Assembly (NCBI GenBank): GCA_027579435.1
Contig: JANBPK010000938.1
Span: 625-64,624 of the forward strand
DNA length: 64,000 nt
Source of the DNA: Candolleomyces eurysporus
Lineage: Eukaryota; Basidiomycota; Agaricomycetes; Agaricales; Psathyrellaceae
Direction of reading: 5' to 3'
Positions 11,912 through 24,929 of this stretch are shown here, in pieces. The notes under the pieces were generated by a model. That model saw only the letters and a list, made by a program, of their open reading frames with translations, was not told where the DNA came from and did not search any database. Numbering within the stretch: position 1 is the stretch's first letter; every line of letters starts with the position of its first letter. The position numbers and the translations under genes were made by a program.

Positions 11912-13021
11912 TCGCTTGTTCGTATCCAGAACTCAATTCGAGTATTTTTCGTCCTGAAAAGCAACACATAATATCGAAAATGCGAACGAGCGTATATGCG
12001 CTTGATTGCTAACTGCTGGGTCGTAGCAACAACGCCAAACACCTTTGTACTTATCTATAACGATGTATCCTCAACTATCAGTTTACTCCTTGGCGACCCT
12101 CTCTTTATACAGGCTTTACAAGGTCTTCCATTCTGTATCCTTCAGAATTGATTGCCAAGCGCTCTTGCTTTGACTGTCACCGCGTAGTCATGCACAGAAG
12201 ATGGAACTTCTTTCCTACTAACCTGGTCCTTGAGCTTGTTGGAAGCGATCGTGCCAGCTCTGCTGCTCGTACTAGCGGTCGACTCATTCGCGAAGTGTTA
12301 CTTCACCCACCCCATTCTCTGATACGGTCGGGAAATCTTCTGCCTGGAAAGTCAGATATGGACCAGGATCCCTTTTGCTGAACTTGATCGAGGTCTTTCA
12401 CTTTCTGGACAATTAATAAACTAGCAAGCAAAACACGGTCTTGACAGGACTATACGGAACGGGCAATCGATCCACGTCCAGCTCTCCTAAATCAACGAAG
12501 CCCTCGTAAGAATCTAGCATCCGTGAGCTCAAATTAAACTTTGCACTGTGATCATCACAGAAGGAGGACGTCTCGCAACTGGTTATCCAATATTTCTCGT
12601 GACAGTTATCTCAATAGTCCAGCCAGCCGGATTCTCGTCTTACTGCATCCCTCCAGCGCTGTGCTCACGCTCAGAGTAGCGGCCAAAACTGTGTCAATAA
12701 GATTGCAATAATTTCTAAACAATTTAAAGAATCTAAGAAAGGGAGTGGCTGCGTACTCGACTCTGCAAGACGGTGAGTGACTCGGAGTCCCGAGCACACG
12801 TCAAGAACTGTGATGGAACGATTGGGTGGTGGCTGATATGCAAAGCTCTCTTTCGAACGGAGGTGTCGGAGGTTCAAATTTCGAATCGAGGTCGGCGTGA
12901 CAATCAATCAATGGCTTAATCTGCCCCAATTTATCCTGGTCAGACGTCTCGTCACCGTCACAGGGCTCTTCGGGCGCGCTATTCTTTCGACTATCAGAGT
13001 CCCTCTAGTTTGTCGCAAGCC
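11912..13021. other. Intergenic between GH30 and F-box gene A
   Basis: No gene supported. A short stretch near 12200-12260 (NLVLELVGSDRASSAARTSG in one frame) resembles sequence near 25750-25800 and may be a shared relic, but it is too short to classify. Confidence 0.4.
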
Positions 13022-14852
13022 ATGATGCCCACTCTTTCTGACGATGTCCGAGCCGAGTCTGCTCATTCGCGGTTTATCCCTCCCCATACACCGCCTACCA
13101 TTCATTTACAGTTATCGGGGAATCTGTTACCAGCGGAGATGTGGGTCGAGATCGCAGTGCGATCAGACCCATTTGACGTTTTATATCTGAGCAGGGTCCG
13201 TCAATCAGCGATTCTGTTAATACCGGTCTTGAGAAAGAGCTAAATGACTTGTCTCTACAGGTCTCCCGGGCGCTCCGCGATATTCTCACTCATCGAGAGA
13301 TCTGGGTGGTTCTGCTGAAGCTTATGTGCCATCGATACAAGCTATTCCTTCCTTCCTACCCTGTTGACTCCATGGATCTCGTCCAGCTGCAGCGTGCGGC
13401 AGTAGCGCCTCGTCGCTGGACGCGCCTCATTGAACGGCATTCAGTCTCGAGCAAGGACTCAAAATTGAGCCTGAATGTCGTTCAGCCAGTTTCGAGCGTC
13501 AATGCGTCTCTGCGCGAACTCGATGGAACAAGCAGATTTTTCTTGGTGCCAGGAGGTCGTTTCCTCTTCGCGATCAATTTCCGACATCGATACGTCGATT
13601 TGTGGGACCTTGGGTTTGCAGGTCAACGTCCATTAGAGAAGCCCGCTCTTGTATCATCCCTGAACACGCTAAGCCCCGATACGATTGTGTTGGACTACGC
13701 CGTATGCGATGCAGGTGAAGGGAGACTTAGAGTCGCTCTTTCACTCGACACGCGTGGGGACGAAACGTGCGTCCCTCATTTTAATTTTGCCGAGTCGACC
13801 GCGGGATGTTCATCTTCCTCTCATGGTTGTAGGATGATCATGGTATGGGAGGTGCAAGTTGATCGTCCTCAGCCTGTCTCTTTCCATCTCCTCGGTTCCC
13901 TCCCGATTGAAAAGAAAAGCGGCTATATCGGCCAAGGGCCATTAAATATCAAGGGGAATCGCGTATCGGTGCCCATAGCGGGTCAAATTGTGGTATGGGA
14001 TTTTGTTTGCGGCCGGTACTATAATGTCACAATCCAAGACAGTGATGACCAAAACAGGTTTTCGGTACGAAACACTTCACGTAGAGTCGGAGTGTGTCTC
14101 AAGCTGAATCAACTTTACAGTACGTTCAATTCGTTGGAGACTTTGTTCTAGGCTCCTTGTCAAGGACACACATATGTGTCTTCCAGCTTCCAGAACCTGT
14201 GGATCACAGCATGTGGCATCCTGCACCGGCTCGTATCGAAGAAGCAATCTCTCTACGACGACCCGGACTCGACATACCTCGAACCACCATCGTCTCGTTG
14301 GGTTTATCGACGGATGATCAATCGACGAGAGATAGCCACCTGTCTCTGTCTTTCCCAGCGCTGTGGGGTGGCAATACCCAGATGTTCCCATTCATCTTCC
14401 ACGCTGTTTGGACCGGACAAGCTGTCGATTCCATCTCTCGATACCGTATCGAGGTCTTTCCAGCGGATGGAGTGGAGGAAGCAGGACCCAATGTCACCCT
14501 CGATCATCTCGTGACTTTCACGTTTGGTAGGCATAAGATTCGGGCACTAGGGTATCAAACATACGCATTTGACGACACCGCCATACCAATTCCACCCACC
14601 CTTGGCAGTGTGGATGCCCTAAGTTACGATGGCTCTACACGAGCGGAGATTATATACAGCGTCATCTCACCTGATCCCAAAACGGAGAGCTCAGTCAACA
14701 CTTCACTCGAACCGAAGGTCAGATTGACGACGTTCCACAAACCCTTGCTCGACTCTCGGGAGGTGAAGTGTATGTGCCCCGCCTCTGGAAGAAGGGTTTT
14801 GCATGGCACGTATGGGCGGTATTACTTTTTTTTCAGTGGATGACTTTTTTNC
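13022..14852 (+). CDS. F-box family protein, copy A (GGRFL/CPASGR family)
   Basis: Four exons: 13022-13195, 13261-13766, 13833-14064 and 14121-14843 (544 aa as written). Residues 36-58 plus the start of exon 2 form the F-box (LLPAEMWVEIAVRSDPFDVL, then VSRALRDILTHREIW). Then come the conserved MDLVQLQRAAVAPRRW, a central FLVPGGRFLFA and VDLWDLG pair, a segment ending IVVWDF, and the C-terminal CPASGR signature. The spaced LWD/VWDF elements suggest a beta-propeller-like substrate domain; this is inference. The last codons are disturbed by a T8 run at 14826: one T fewer gives YYFFSVDDFF, matching the ends of copies B-D, and an N after T6 at 14851 lies in the same tail. Exons 1 and 2 are exactly as long as in copy C (174 and 506 nt). 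Substrate unknown. Confidence 0.82.
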
Positions 14853-17553
14853 GGTAAATGCAGTAGTAAGTAGCATGCTCTGTGTACACGCCTGGGATCC
14901 TTTATGTTCTATTCAAGTCCTAGAATGATCTCCACAGTGAGATGAGTCAAGCACTTAGCATATTGCTTCCTCTGAGGACTCCGTGTGATCCTTTCCTTGC
15001 GACCCGGAATAGTTCATCGCTGTCCTCGTAGTCTGTCATGACATTCCGGTGTTTTTCGAATCGTCCACAAACTGGGTGCCGCAATTTTGAATGCAGCGAA
15101 CAGTTATGATAATGAAGTGACTTGAGCCGTGCTAGTCCTAATCTTCACCCGAACCTCAAGCATAGGCCTCAGGCCTTCCTTCCCTGAGGGGCGGTTTGAC
15201 CACAATTATGGGGCAACGGGGAAGAGGGAATTGATGTTGAGCAAGCTAGGGGTGTACTGGCGCTCGTTGTCGACAAGGTAGGTGATAGCAGTGGCGAGAT
15301 CTCAAAGCTGAGCATTGGTTGCCGAGTTGGTGTATGCCCTTCCACCTTCCAGCTGATATCGCCATCGTAAGTAGAGATAGAAGGCGGGGGCGATAGCAAA
15401 CTGCAAACGGTACCAGAGAGCCTAGAATATCAGAATCAAAGATCGTAAACCTTTCGCAGACTTGGGAAAGTATGTTGGTTGAAGGAGACGCATTGACGAT
15501 CTTTCCTTAGCCACGAGGGTCAATCGACGAGTACCTGGGGGCTGATGCTGACACGGGCATGAGGTGACCAACGCACGCGAATCGCGCGAGAGCCTCCTCT
15601 CGACCACTTTATATGCTCCCAAGTTGTATGGTCGTTGTATCAACGAATAGACGCTCGTTAAATAGAGAAGAGAAAACAAACAATGGTCACTGAGTCAAAG
15701 AAGACCACTCTGAATGAGTAAGTGGAACAGGTGATCCTTGTTGTTCGAATCCAAGGAAAGGCCTCATTCATGTGATCAATGAGCGGCTCCTAGAGCGATA
15801 TATAGCGAATAGACGACTCAAAACCATTCAATGAGGTCACCAGCCATGGATATCTGAGAAGGGCAGAGGCCAGCGACAATGCAGCTATCGGAGCACCGCG
15901 TCCGGAGATCAGAATTAGCATAGCGGAGCCACCAAAAGGTTCGAGTACGGCGTCGTAGACAGCCTCTGGGTCAACCCAGAAAGGCCAACAACACCAATAC
16001 TCAGAGGATATGCGCGTGTTCGACGTCGACTTGGGTTGGCAGGAAAGATAATTCAATTTCCATCGGGGATAGAATGATGTAAATTGAGCCCAAGAGTTCG
16101 ATACGCGCGAAGATATTTGGTAACTGAGGGCAACGTTGCGAGCTCGGAAGGATGCAAGGTCGGCTCCACGTCACAGGGTCCAGGTGTAGCGCGAGTGGCA
16201 GATTGAAATTGGCGTCGGTGACGTATTTTAATTCCGTTTATCTTCTTCTCCGACTCTATGCAGAGGACCATCGACCCACGTCACTCTCCATACTACTTGG
16301 TAGCTCGAGCGATAGGCAAGCTTCAACCTTCGGTCCTTGAGGAGGACATCTGGACGCGTTACTGGACAATGTGGAAACGGGGGAACAAGTTTCGGGCTCT
16401 GACGGTGATAGGCGCTGGAATCAGACTAATGAGCCCTCGAAAATGGCTCCATTGAACAGAATCCCCAAAAGGATCACCATTCTCGTCCCTTCATTTTTTC
16501 CTTTCCAAGACGATGATCGTTGAAGCTGTTAGACGGGAGGAGGAGGGTTAGGGTATCTCCGTCACTCTATACCTGGACGGAATGGTTGGACCTGTACACG
16601 GATAGATGAGCGCGCTGCATTCCTTATCGGGTCGAAGCTAATGCCCAAAATTCGTAGACAACATTTAGTTCAAGCCTCGCGTCCTCCATCCCGTCCCTTT
16701 TTGAAACTGTCAAGTCTGGACGACGCAACAGTCCCCAAACACCCTAGCCCTGCAGATTTCACCGATATTCCCAGTCGATCCATCGATAACAGGGAGATAG
16801 CTGGTACACATCAACATATGGAGGAAGAGTAGAGTGTCTCGGCGTGTGTGAGATGAGCGAGCGGGACATGGATAGCTTGGATGTCGCATCACGCTGAGTC
16901 AGACAACCGGGACCCCGTGACGGCGCATCAGTTGAGGGTGACAATGCGACTCTGAGCGGTTGACGAAGGGCGGTCTTCTTCAAGGCCCAAGCCCTGAGCT
17001 ACGACGAGGAAGATCTCATCGCAAAAACTGCTTCTGTGTGTTTGCCTGCGGTTTCTCCACCAGATCACAAGCTCAAGCTTCTGTTAATGATCATCAGAAG
17101 CGAATGCTTCCTTCGTGCAACAAGTTACAACTTTGCCCGCCCCAGCTACATCACATCAAGGACAACACTGGATGGCTGTTCTCGCATTTTAGTTACGGAA
17201 GATCACTGTCAAGGGTGTGTCTCACTGGTGCGAGCGAATCAACGGCGATCAGTACTATAGTTGCAAAGTTGTGGGAGTTGTGGATCTATAACAGTCGCTG
17301 GCCAGTTTCTTCGTAGGGCCTGGTTGGGAGAGTAGCTCTCCGTTGTCAATCGCCACTTGCTTCAGGCGCCCTGAGAGTCCAGGTGGGATCTACGTCATGC
17401 TACTGTGCGTAGTGGGTTTAGTGTAACTAGCACTTCGGTGAGAGAAGTCCAAAGTCTTCGTAGAAGGGAACATATAGTTGATAGAACATGCCTAGATGTT
17501 TCAAGTTTCGAATGATCATCGACTCAGTATCGTCGTTCTGATGCCAAACCAGG
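14853..17553. other. Intergenic, 2.7 kb, no gene supported
   Basis: Many short open frames on both strands; none shows a recognisable domain, signal peptide or consistent splice pattern. Hydrophobic minus-strand frames at 15800-16050 could be a membrane-protein relic, but I could not identify a family. Confidence 0.4.
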
Positions 17554-17560
17554 TATAAAA
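17554..17560 (+). promoter_or_regulatory. TATA box of small secreted-protein gene
   Basis: TATAAAA in the context AGGTATAAAAGCCCACAG, about 150 bp before the ATG at 17707. The paralogue at 50926 has the similar AAGTATAAGAGCCC on its strand. Confidence 0.5.
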
Positions 17561-17706
17561 GCCCACAGATCGAAGCTTCTATAGGTCTCCAACTTCCTCT
17601 TCACAGCTGGTCTGTGTCATCACTAAGAAAAGCTACTACTGGCGCACCGCAGGTCGTGCTCCTTCTTATAACCCAGAGTCCCTGTTGGGATTCAATATCA
17701 GCCAAC

Positions 17707-18061
17707 ATGCGCATCCAAAGGATGCTCCCTTTCATCGCTGCCTTCTTTCTACTAGTCCACTCTCTCCCAATATCCGTTTCCGAGCCTTCATCATGGGGGC
17801 AATCTATTGGCAAGCGTAATTGCGCGCTAGAGGCAAGGGTGAGTTAGAGTCACTGGCCATTGAGTCTAATCCCCCTTCTCAATACATCATTAGGACTCTG
17901 GTTGGGCCTTTTCATCGACCGTTCCAGGAATTGGAGGACCACATATCTCCCCTTGACTCTTCGGTGATTTCAGGGAATGTTCATGGTCATTCAAGTCGCA
18001 TTTTTTGTATCAAACAGTACTGGAAAGTTACGCATCACTGTAAAACATTCATCTCATAGAT
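17707..18061 (+). CDS. Small secreted protein, copy 1 (possibly decayed)
   Basis: The first ATG after the TATA box opens MRIQRMLPFIAAFFLLVHSL, a clear signal peptide, followed by a GKR dibasic site that could be cut by a Kex2-type protease. The same N-terminal plan (HSLP...SE.S..GQSI) occurs in the gene at 50926. Downstream DNA also matches: CTGGTTGGG near 17896 and VIQVAFF near 17990, with a donor GTATCA at the same point where copy 2 has GTAAAA. The exon structure after the first exon is unresolved. Donors at 17816 (GTAATT) and 17837 (GTGAGT) are both possible, and the frame that matches copy 2 meets a TGA near 17967. Function unknown; an extracellular peptide or an effector-like protein are possibilities. 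Confidence 0.42.
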
Positions 18062-20180
18062 GGTAAAACCGTCTGTATCAGGACCCCGTAGGCGTAGACC
18101 TTCTGTATATATATTAAATGACGGTCACTTGTTGATGAGATGGAAGGACCTACGTGTTAGCCACCAGCTCAGAATGCGGATACTGCTTGATAGTTTCATG
18201 AGGTCATGCAGGATTACCCAAATCCCCTTGCATCCAGAACCCACCACGTCGCCCCCNATTAGTATTGATCCCCTCATGACATCTCGGACACCGGATTCTG
18301 GACTGGCGCAGAGTATCGTACGAGGCGAACAAAGGTTCGACAACCTCTCATCGTGATCCGTCTCTCCAGTATCAGTGGAGTTGTTTTAACCTCCAGCTCC
18401 CTGTCAGGAGTCTGTATGCTGGGCTTCTCAAGGTCTTGATAACGCTTTGCCGTGTGTTCGGGAATGTCAAAGAACTACTAGGTGGTACAACCTTTGGCCG
18501 AATATAGCTCACGCCCGGATTTCTTCATCCACCGACTCTCTACTCTATATAGGACAGTGCGGTGGGTTTCCAGGCTGAGCCTTGTCGCGTAACTCTGAAT
18601 TGAAAAATCATGATATGCCCTGCCGCCCAAGCGCTCCAAGCTCAGTCGTGGTCCATCAACCCGCGCAATTGAACGCAGTGTGCCGACATTGTTAAATTAG
18701 AACCGTTGCATTCTTTGCCATCTCTCATCTAGGGATCGGTGGATGGAAATCGAGCATCTATCCGATCTGGATGACGTGATATCTTTAATTGAGCAAGGTC
18801 CCTTGATAGGTCATTGTAAATCAATATAACAAAAGAACTGATCCATCCTAGTTACAGGTTTAGCAGGCACCACAAAGCACCGTCACTTGTTGCGAAGTGT
18901 AGATGGCCGTTCTGAAGCTCGTTTACCACCGATATCACTTGTTCCTCCCACCATATTCTATCCAGTGGATGGATCTTGTGACAAAAATGGACAGCTGAGA
19001 CTGATGGACGTGTCGGCGACGACGACGAGAGCGACAAGAGAGGGCTATTCAAGGAACACAGTTGACTGAAGCCTTGTTGTAAGTAGATACAGTAGGGACT
19101 ATATATACTCAAAGTCTGTGGAGTAAGAAATTGGAGTTTGTGAAACATATGATGAAATTATGGAGTGATGAAAGCATCGACATATAATACTCAACATTTT
19201 GCCCAGTTGCAGCGCGCAGCGCTAGAACCTCCTCGCTTGGCACGCCTTATGCAAAACCATACAGTGTAGGGTACAAGAGGTCCATTCGGGAATGATCTCC
19301 AATGATTCCCCGGAATCTTTTGATGTAATTGCGCTACGACTACGGAGGACTCGAATATAACTCACAGGCCATGAGCGGGTGTCTGAGTAAAGGGAAAAGA
19401 GGGTTATATAACCAGACATGCAGATTGTGTGTAGGAAGTGAATACACATTGTCTAGCTAATTGAAAGATCTCCATGATTAGACTCCGACGCTGAAGAATA
19501 GGGAGTACAATGATACCAAGGAGCCCGGTGACGACGAGCGTGGCCAATTTGGTGAGTTCAGTCAACGAGGGAAGTACGACTTGAAGCTACGAAGGGTGCA
19601 AAACATTACTAGACCACAACTCTACGGATGCCTCAGCGTCATGTGGCAAGGTTATCATCTTTCTCAGGGCCACAATCACCGCTCGCGTCAATATCGATGC
19701 TGAAGATGAGATCCGAAATCTTCAACAGAGAATCAAAATCGGGCTTGAGAGCGGTCAAGGAGGTATCCTCGTAGCTCAGGTTCTGTTATATCACCTGGGA
19801 TCCGCGCGAATGTCAATAGTCAGTAGCAACCTTCGCGAGCGCGAGCTAAGAGCGGAGTGATGACCTACATGCCTCAGCCTGATTGAGTCAATCAGTCAGC
19901 CCCCTAAGTATGTTGTCTTGTTTGCGTCTGAACACTGAATCGTCATGAAAGTTATATCTATTTATGGAAAGACAGCGCAAATACGGTCTGTTGACCGTTA
20001 CCCGGTTCCTGTCCTCGTGTTCGAGCCGGGTGTCCAATTATTCTTCCATCGGCTGGATCTTTCAGCTTATTCCACATAGGCTCACCACTCTCTTGGATCG
20101 TACTCATAAACACATGGCCCCAGATCCAGTTGCTGACACCCAGGTCTGTGAATTCGCAGTGTTGCGCCTCGCCATTTGTA
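18062..20180. other. Intergenic, holds one F-box family relic
   Basis: No intact gene recognised. An N after a C run lies at 18257. The only identifiable piece is the fragment at 19204-19269, listed separately. Confidence 0.4.
19204..19269 (+). pseudogene. F-box family fragment (exon 2 piece)
   Basis: The segment reads QLQRAALEPPRLARLMQNHT followed by a stop and aligns with LQRAALAPRRWTNMIQ of copy B (about 20490). Nothing else of the gene is visible on either side. It is a short relic 1 kb upstream of copy B on the same strand. Confidence 0.55.
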
Positions 20181-22064
20181 ATGACAGCTCTCCGACAGCT
20201 ATCCGAAATTCATCTACCGTTTGAGATATGGGTCAAGATCGCTCTATACATGGACCCCTTTGACGTCTTATCTTTGAGCAAGGCAAGCCCCTGCCCTTTG
20301 CCTGTAAACGCCGATGCAAAATGGCTCATCATGGAGGATTCATCGCATGAATGGCATTTTACAGGGTTCGCGGGCGCTCCACGACATTGTCACGCATCGG
20401 GAGGTCTGGGTTGCCCTTCTCAAGAGGATTTGCCATCTTTATAGATTATTCCTTCCTTCTTATCCCATCGAATCCATGGATCTCGTTCAACTGCAGCGCG
20501 CAGCGCTCGCACCTCGGCGCTGGACCAATATGATTCAGCGTAACACAGACTCGAGAAAAGACTCGGAACTGAGCTCGGATGGTGTTCTGCCGGTGTCGAG
20601 TATCCATACCTCCCTGAGGGAATATAAAGACTGGGAAAGCAAATTAGTTTTGGTGCCTGGTGGAAGGTTCTTATTATCGATCAATTCAAGAGAGCTGTAC
20701 GTCGATTTATGGGATCTCGGCGCAGCCGGTCAACCACCGTTGCAGAAGGGGCCCGTCCTTGTAGCATCGGTGGACTCCTTACCCCCGGAGTCAGCCGTGA
20801 AGGACTACACTGTATGCGATGGAGGTGGAGGGAGGCTTAGGATTGGTCTTGTTATATTTGGTGCGATATCAGACACAACGTACGTCGCGTCTTCGTCGTG
20901 GTCCGTTGTTCTGACTTTGCTCATCTTTTCTCGCTGCCACTGAAGGATTATCAGGGCGTACGAGGTGCAGGTCGATGATCGCCCTCGGCCCTTGAGCTTT
21001 AAACTTCTTGGTTCTTTGGAGATTGAGGGGAGGCACATCCCAGGGCCGCCCAAGATCATAGGAGATCGTGTTATATTGCCCTTTTTGAACGTGCTCGCCA
21101 TTTGGGACTTTGGTTCCCGCCAATACTACTCTGTCAGAACTGAAGACAATGCCACCGAAGCCGATCCTTCCGTAAGAAGCATGTCGCCTCGGGTGCTCAA
21201 TTCAATAATCTGACGATCATACTCCAGCCCTTTAGATTCATCGGGGACGTGGTACTGGAGTTTTTGCCAACCAAACACATCTGCGCTTGGAGGCTTCCAG
21301 ATCCAAATGGAGATCGCGGCGCTTGGCGTTCAGCGCCCACACAGGTGATTCCTTTCGAGGAACTTGAAATGGCCGCTCTCGACCAACCCGCCTCTACCGT
21401 CATCTCATTAGAACTAGAGGGGTTTTCAACGGGTGAAATTGATCCTTTATTATCTTTTCCGATCTTGTGGGATGGTTGTGGGAATAATACCCAATTTCCC
21501 CAAACTCCGTTCGTCTTCCAAACCATTCGGACGAGTCCTAAAGCGGCCACCAAGTCTATCTCTCGATTCAGTGTCGAGATCTCTAGAAGCTCGCCAGGGA
21601 ACGGTGGTGAAGCCGACCTCGTGGGGCCGAATGTCATTCTCAAACACCTCACGAACTTTACATTTGGCAAAATTAATCCTTCACTAGGGTATAACACTTA
21701 TGCCTATGATGACCTTGATTCCATACCAACTCCAATTCCGTCCTCTCTCGCGACTCTCTACGGTGGCGCCGAAGACAATTACAGCACGACGGAGATGATT
21801 TATAGCATTGTTCCGACTGAAGGGTTCACAAGCGACCAGGTCTCTATCGACGATTCGCCATTGGAGTCATCCTCCGAAGAATCAACCTCGCCGGAGTCTT
21901 CGTCGCTGGAGGATAACTCACCTTCTGTCAGACTGATGACGTTTCATAAATCTTCCTATGGCTATCGAGAAGTACAGTGTCTGTGCCCGGCCTCGGGCCG
22001 AGCAATTATTCGTAGTTCATACGGGCGTTATTATACTATCGTGATAGAGGACTTCTTGTGTTGA
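20181..22064 (+). CDS. F-box family protein, copy B, with GC-AG first intron
   Basis: Four exons: 20181-20282, 20365-20879, 20946-21171 and 21228-22064 (559 aa). The N-terminus is shorter than in copy A: F-box LPFEIWVKIALYMDPFDVLSLSK, then GSRALHDIVTHREVW. The conserved LVPGGRFLLS, VDLWDLG, LAIWDFGSRQYY and C-terminal CLCPASGRAII are all present. The first intron (20283-20364) starts with GC rather than GT (AG/GCAAGC) at the exact place where copies A, C and D have GT. Phases at all junctions match the paralogues. An acidic Ser-rich stretch (DSPLESSSEESTSPESSS, encoded near 21855-21910) has no counterpart in the other copies and could be a phosphorylated loop or degron. This is the cleanest member: no Ns and no frame breaks. 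Likely an SCF adaptor with unknown substrate. Confidence 0.83.
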
Positions 22065-23010
22065 TTGCTGGGTAGTTGGATCCCTTCCTTGTATACAATT
22101 CCATTCTATTTAAAATTGCTTGCACAAAGGACTGTTCTCATCTCAAATGACAGGGGAAAGGTTGAAAGATAGAATCGGCGACATATTATCCCGGTGCACT
22201 GTCGAGCCACTTCGTTGTCCTTCCTGATCTGAATTGACCTTGTATGCGGTGGTACTGCCCTTGTGATTCAATCCAATCTATCTCTAACTGCCTCTCAGCC
22301 CGGACTGTACACGCAAGCCCATGATTCTGAGCGCCACTTTTGACACAGACGTAAGGGCATCCTCCATTCCTTGCAACGATGCACTTACATCTCCAACCTA
22401 AAGCAGATCGACAATCGTGTATCTTTCGGGATGTTGGTTGAGATAGCTCTGAGAGTAGTTTAGTTTGATGTAGTAACAGGTGGATAGATACGTGGGCGGC
22501 AATACGTCGAGGAAAGGAGAATGTATGCTGGGCAGGCCGCTGGTATGTCTGGACATTGAAGCAGACTGGTATATATATGCATCCCCAGAATCATCAGGTT
22601 GCGCGTTGCGACAAACTGCTTCAGATTGTATGTGGGACTTTTTCAACATTCTGTCACTAAGACAGAAACGAGCGCTGTATCTATCTTTTGAAATGATGGA
22701 GGACGACAGTAGTGCACTACGAGCTTCGAGTTACCAATTGAAGGATACATTCACAATTAATCACTTCCCATCCAGTTAGTCTCACTATATGGATAGTCTC
22801 CTTGCGCACTTGAGGAAGACATTTACAGTCTAACCATGCTGTGCAGAACTCGATCTGAAGGGGCTGAACGACTGAATGATCAATGCAGACGTTGGCAGTA
22901 TTATATGGACTACAATCATTGAACGTCGAGCGTAACAAAAGGGGAGAATGAGATTGAACAGGCAGCTCAGAACTCGAGGAACTGATACAAATGAACTCCG
23001 CGACAAAGGA
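22065..23010. other. Intergenic, convergent gene ends
   Basis: 3' flanks of copy B and of the oppositely oriented secreted-protein gene. No coding signal beyond short uninformative frames. Confidence 0.45.
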
Positions 23011-23705
23011 CTACTGTATTTCGTGTGGTCCAGCGAGGTTTCCGGCCTCGTCCTGCATCGTATACTGGTCGATTTTTGTGATCCAGCCCAGCATCCGCGA
23101 CGACCTGAGAGTGGGCAGCTCAACGGTCTTCCACACACTATCCTCCCTGTACGTCTCACCAAGAATGACAATCGCCTCATTCCGAGCGATCGTCGCCAAA
23201 GCTCTCGACGTCGCTGACCACTCCGCAGCGTCGGTCCATTCGCTTGTTTCCGTATCATTGATGCCGGCCAAGGTAAGCAAGCTGGTAATCCAATCGCAGC
23301 CAAGCTTCACGGAGATTTTATCCATATTCCTCCAAACTCCCGTCGTGCCGGTGGTCCCGCTGTAGAAGCAAATCTTTGTGTGGGATGCTCCGTTTTCACC
23401 CAACCACCTTATGAAGGTCTTAGCTGAGCTGAAATATGTTGTCAATTTGACGAAGCCTTCGGTATGCAGGATGGAACTCACGGTCTCAATTCTACAGGAG
23501 AGCTAGTACTGGGACTCGCGGTTCCGGAACACACAGGAGCGGGCACCGGTTCAGCAGCCTAGAAACGATGTTAGACCCACTATCAACCGATCCATTGAGG
23601 CTGCTCTCTCACATCATTGTGGGGAGCAGGGGCCGCAAGGAGCTCTGAGAAAGAGATGAAAAGATAGAGAAGCACGAACAGGCGGGGAACGATGGAGGTC
23701 TTCAT
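23011..23705 (-). CDS. Secreted protein of unknown function, 195 aa
   Basis: Three exons on the minus strand: 23705-23613, 23558-23482 and 23428-23011. The introns are GTGAGA...CTAG and GTGAGT...TTTCAG, and the phases agree. The protein starts MKTSIVPRLFVLLYLFISF, a signal peptide, with a likely cleavage site after LLAAPA. The mature part is Pro/Ser-rich and then contains AKTFIRWLGENGASHTKICF, a Cys-containing segment (LGCDWITSLL) and a W-K-x-V-E-L-P-x-L stretch near the C-terminus. I recall similar secreted basidiomycete proteins without an assigned function, so no activity is claimed. There is no membrane segment after the signal peptide, so secretion is expected. Confidence 0.65.
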
Positions 23706-24929
23706 GTCAGCCTTGTGTAGGGATGAGTGGGTCGTTGCGATGGTCGTTAAGAGCGTAAGCTGGGTTGTTCTTGCAGCTAAGGCAGGCTCTATATACAATT
23801 TCTTCCAAGTCTCGGTCACAAGCTTACCTTACCAAATGTTGCATTAGATCATGTGGGCGGGAACATTCGACATCCGGTAGCATTGACAGGAAGAACATTT
23901 ATCTTAGGGTTCTAAGTCATTTCTGCTGGGAATATTTCGTATTTCATTCAGGCGTTTCCGAACAAGCGAATCCCCAAAACATTTGATCTGTGGGTAATAG
24001 CCCTGAGCTGGGTTCCGGGTACCAGCAGTACCTCCGCCATGTCATAGATGGTTAGATCTGAGGTAGAATCATGCATAAATGTCGATTAGATGTGCACGAC
24101 TCCAATTCCATGTACAACACGATTCCTGAGCACCGATTATCGCATGACCCCGCAACCGAAACCAGGGGCGGCAACCTACCCCAGATTGGCAGGGGACAAT
24201 GAAGAAATGAAATTGGGGTCATGCTTGTACACGGTTAGGGCAGGACGTTCTGATGCTCAGGCTAATTCGTCATGCTTCTCGGAGCGTCCATCCTGTCGCT
24301 GTCCAGCGGCATCTCAGGTGCGTGTCGCGGTGTCAATTGGCCACTTTTGCTTGACTGGACAAGCTCAAGTTACGTACTAGTGAACGTTTCAACGGTTGCA
24401 ACAGCCAAGAAATAGCGGCTCATTCCAAGTTGCTGATCTACGACTGCACGTGCCTTTCGAAGTAGGCGCTCAACGCCTTGGGTTGACTTGATTTTGAAAT
24501 TGAGTCGGAAGCTTTATGCTCTAGTGCGGTCAAACTTCAATGGCTCGGGGCTCGGGCATTGAGAGAGTTGTATCCAGACAGTCCTTTGATGGGTGCTATC
24601 ATATCAGGTAACGGCACAAGGTCCCAATAAAGAACGGCCCGTTTCCTCAGCCGACTCAGAGTGGAGGCCCCATTCCCTGGCTATCACGATGGAACCGACT
24701 TAGAATCCGAGCAACAACTTTACGTCTGTCAGTCGTCGGGTAGTTCCAAGTCCCGTCTGTTCACTCTCCGACTTCAATATGTCATCAAGTGGCGTATGGA
24801 ACGGTCTCACCACCTCCCTCGTGTTCACAACCCCGGCCTCGCTTCGCTGCATCATCGAGATCGAATCATACGGTTGAAGATTGTCTCTGGAGCGTTGGTA
24901 TATTGAAAGTCGAGTCTAAGATATAGTTC

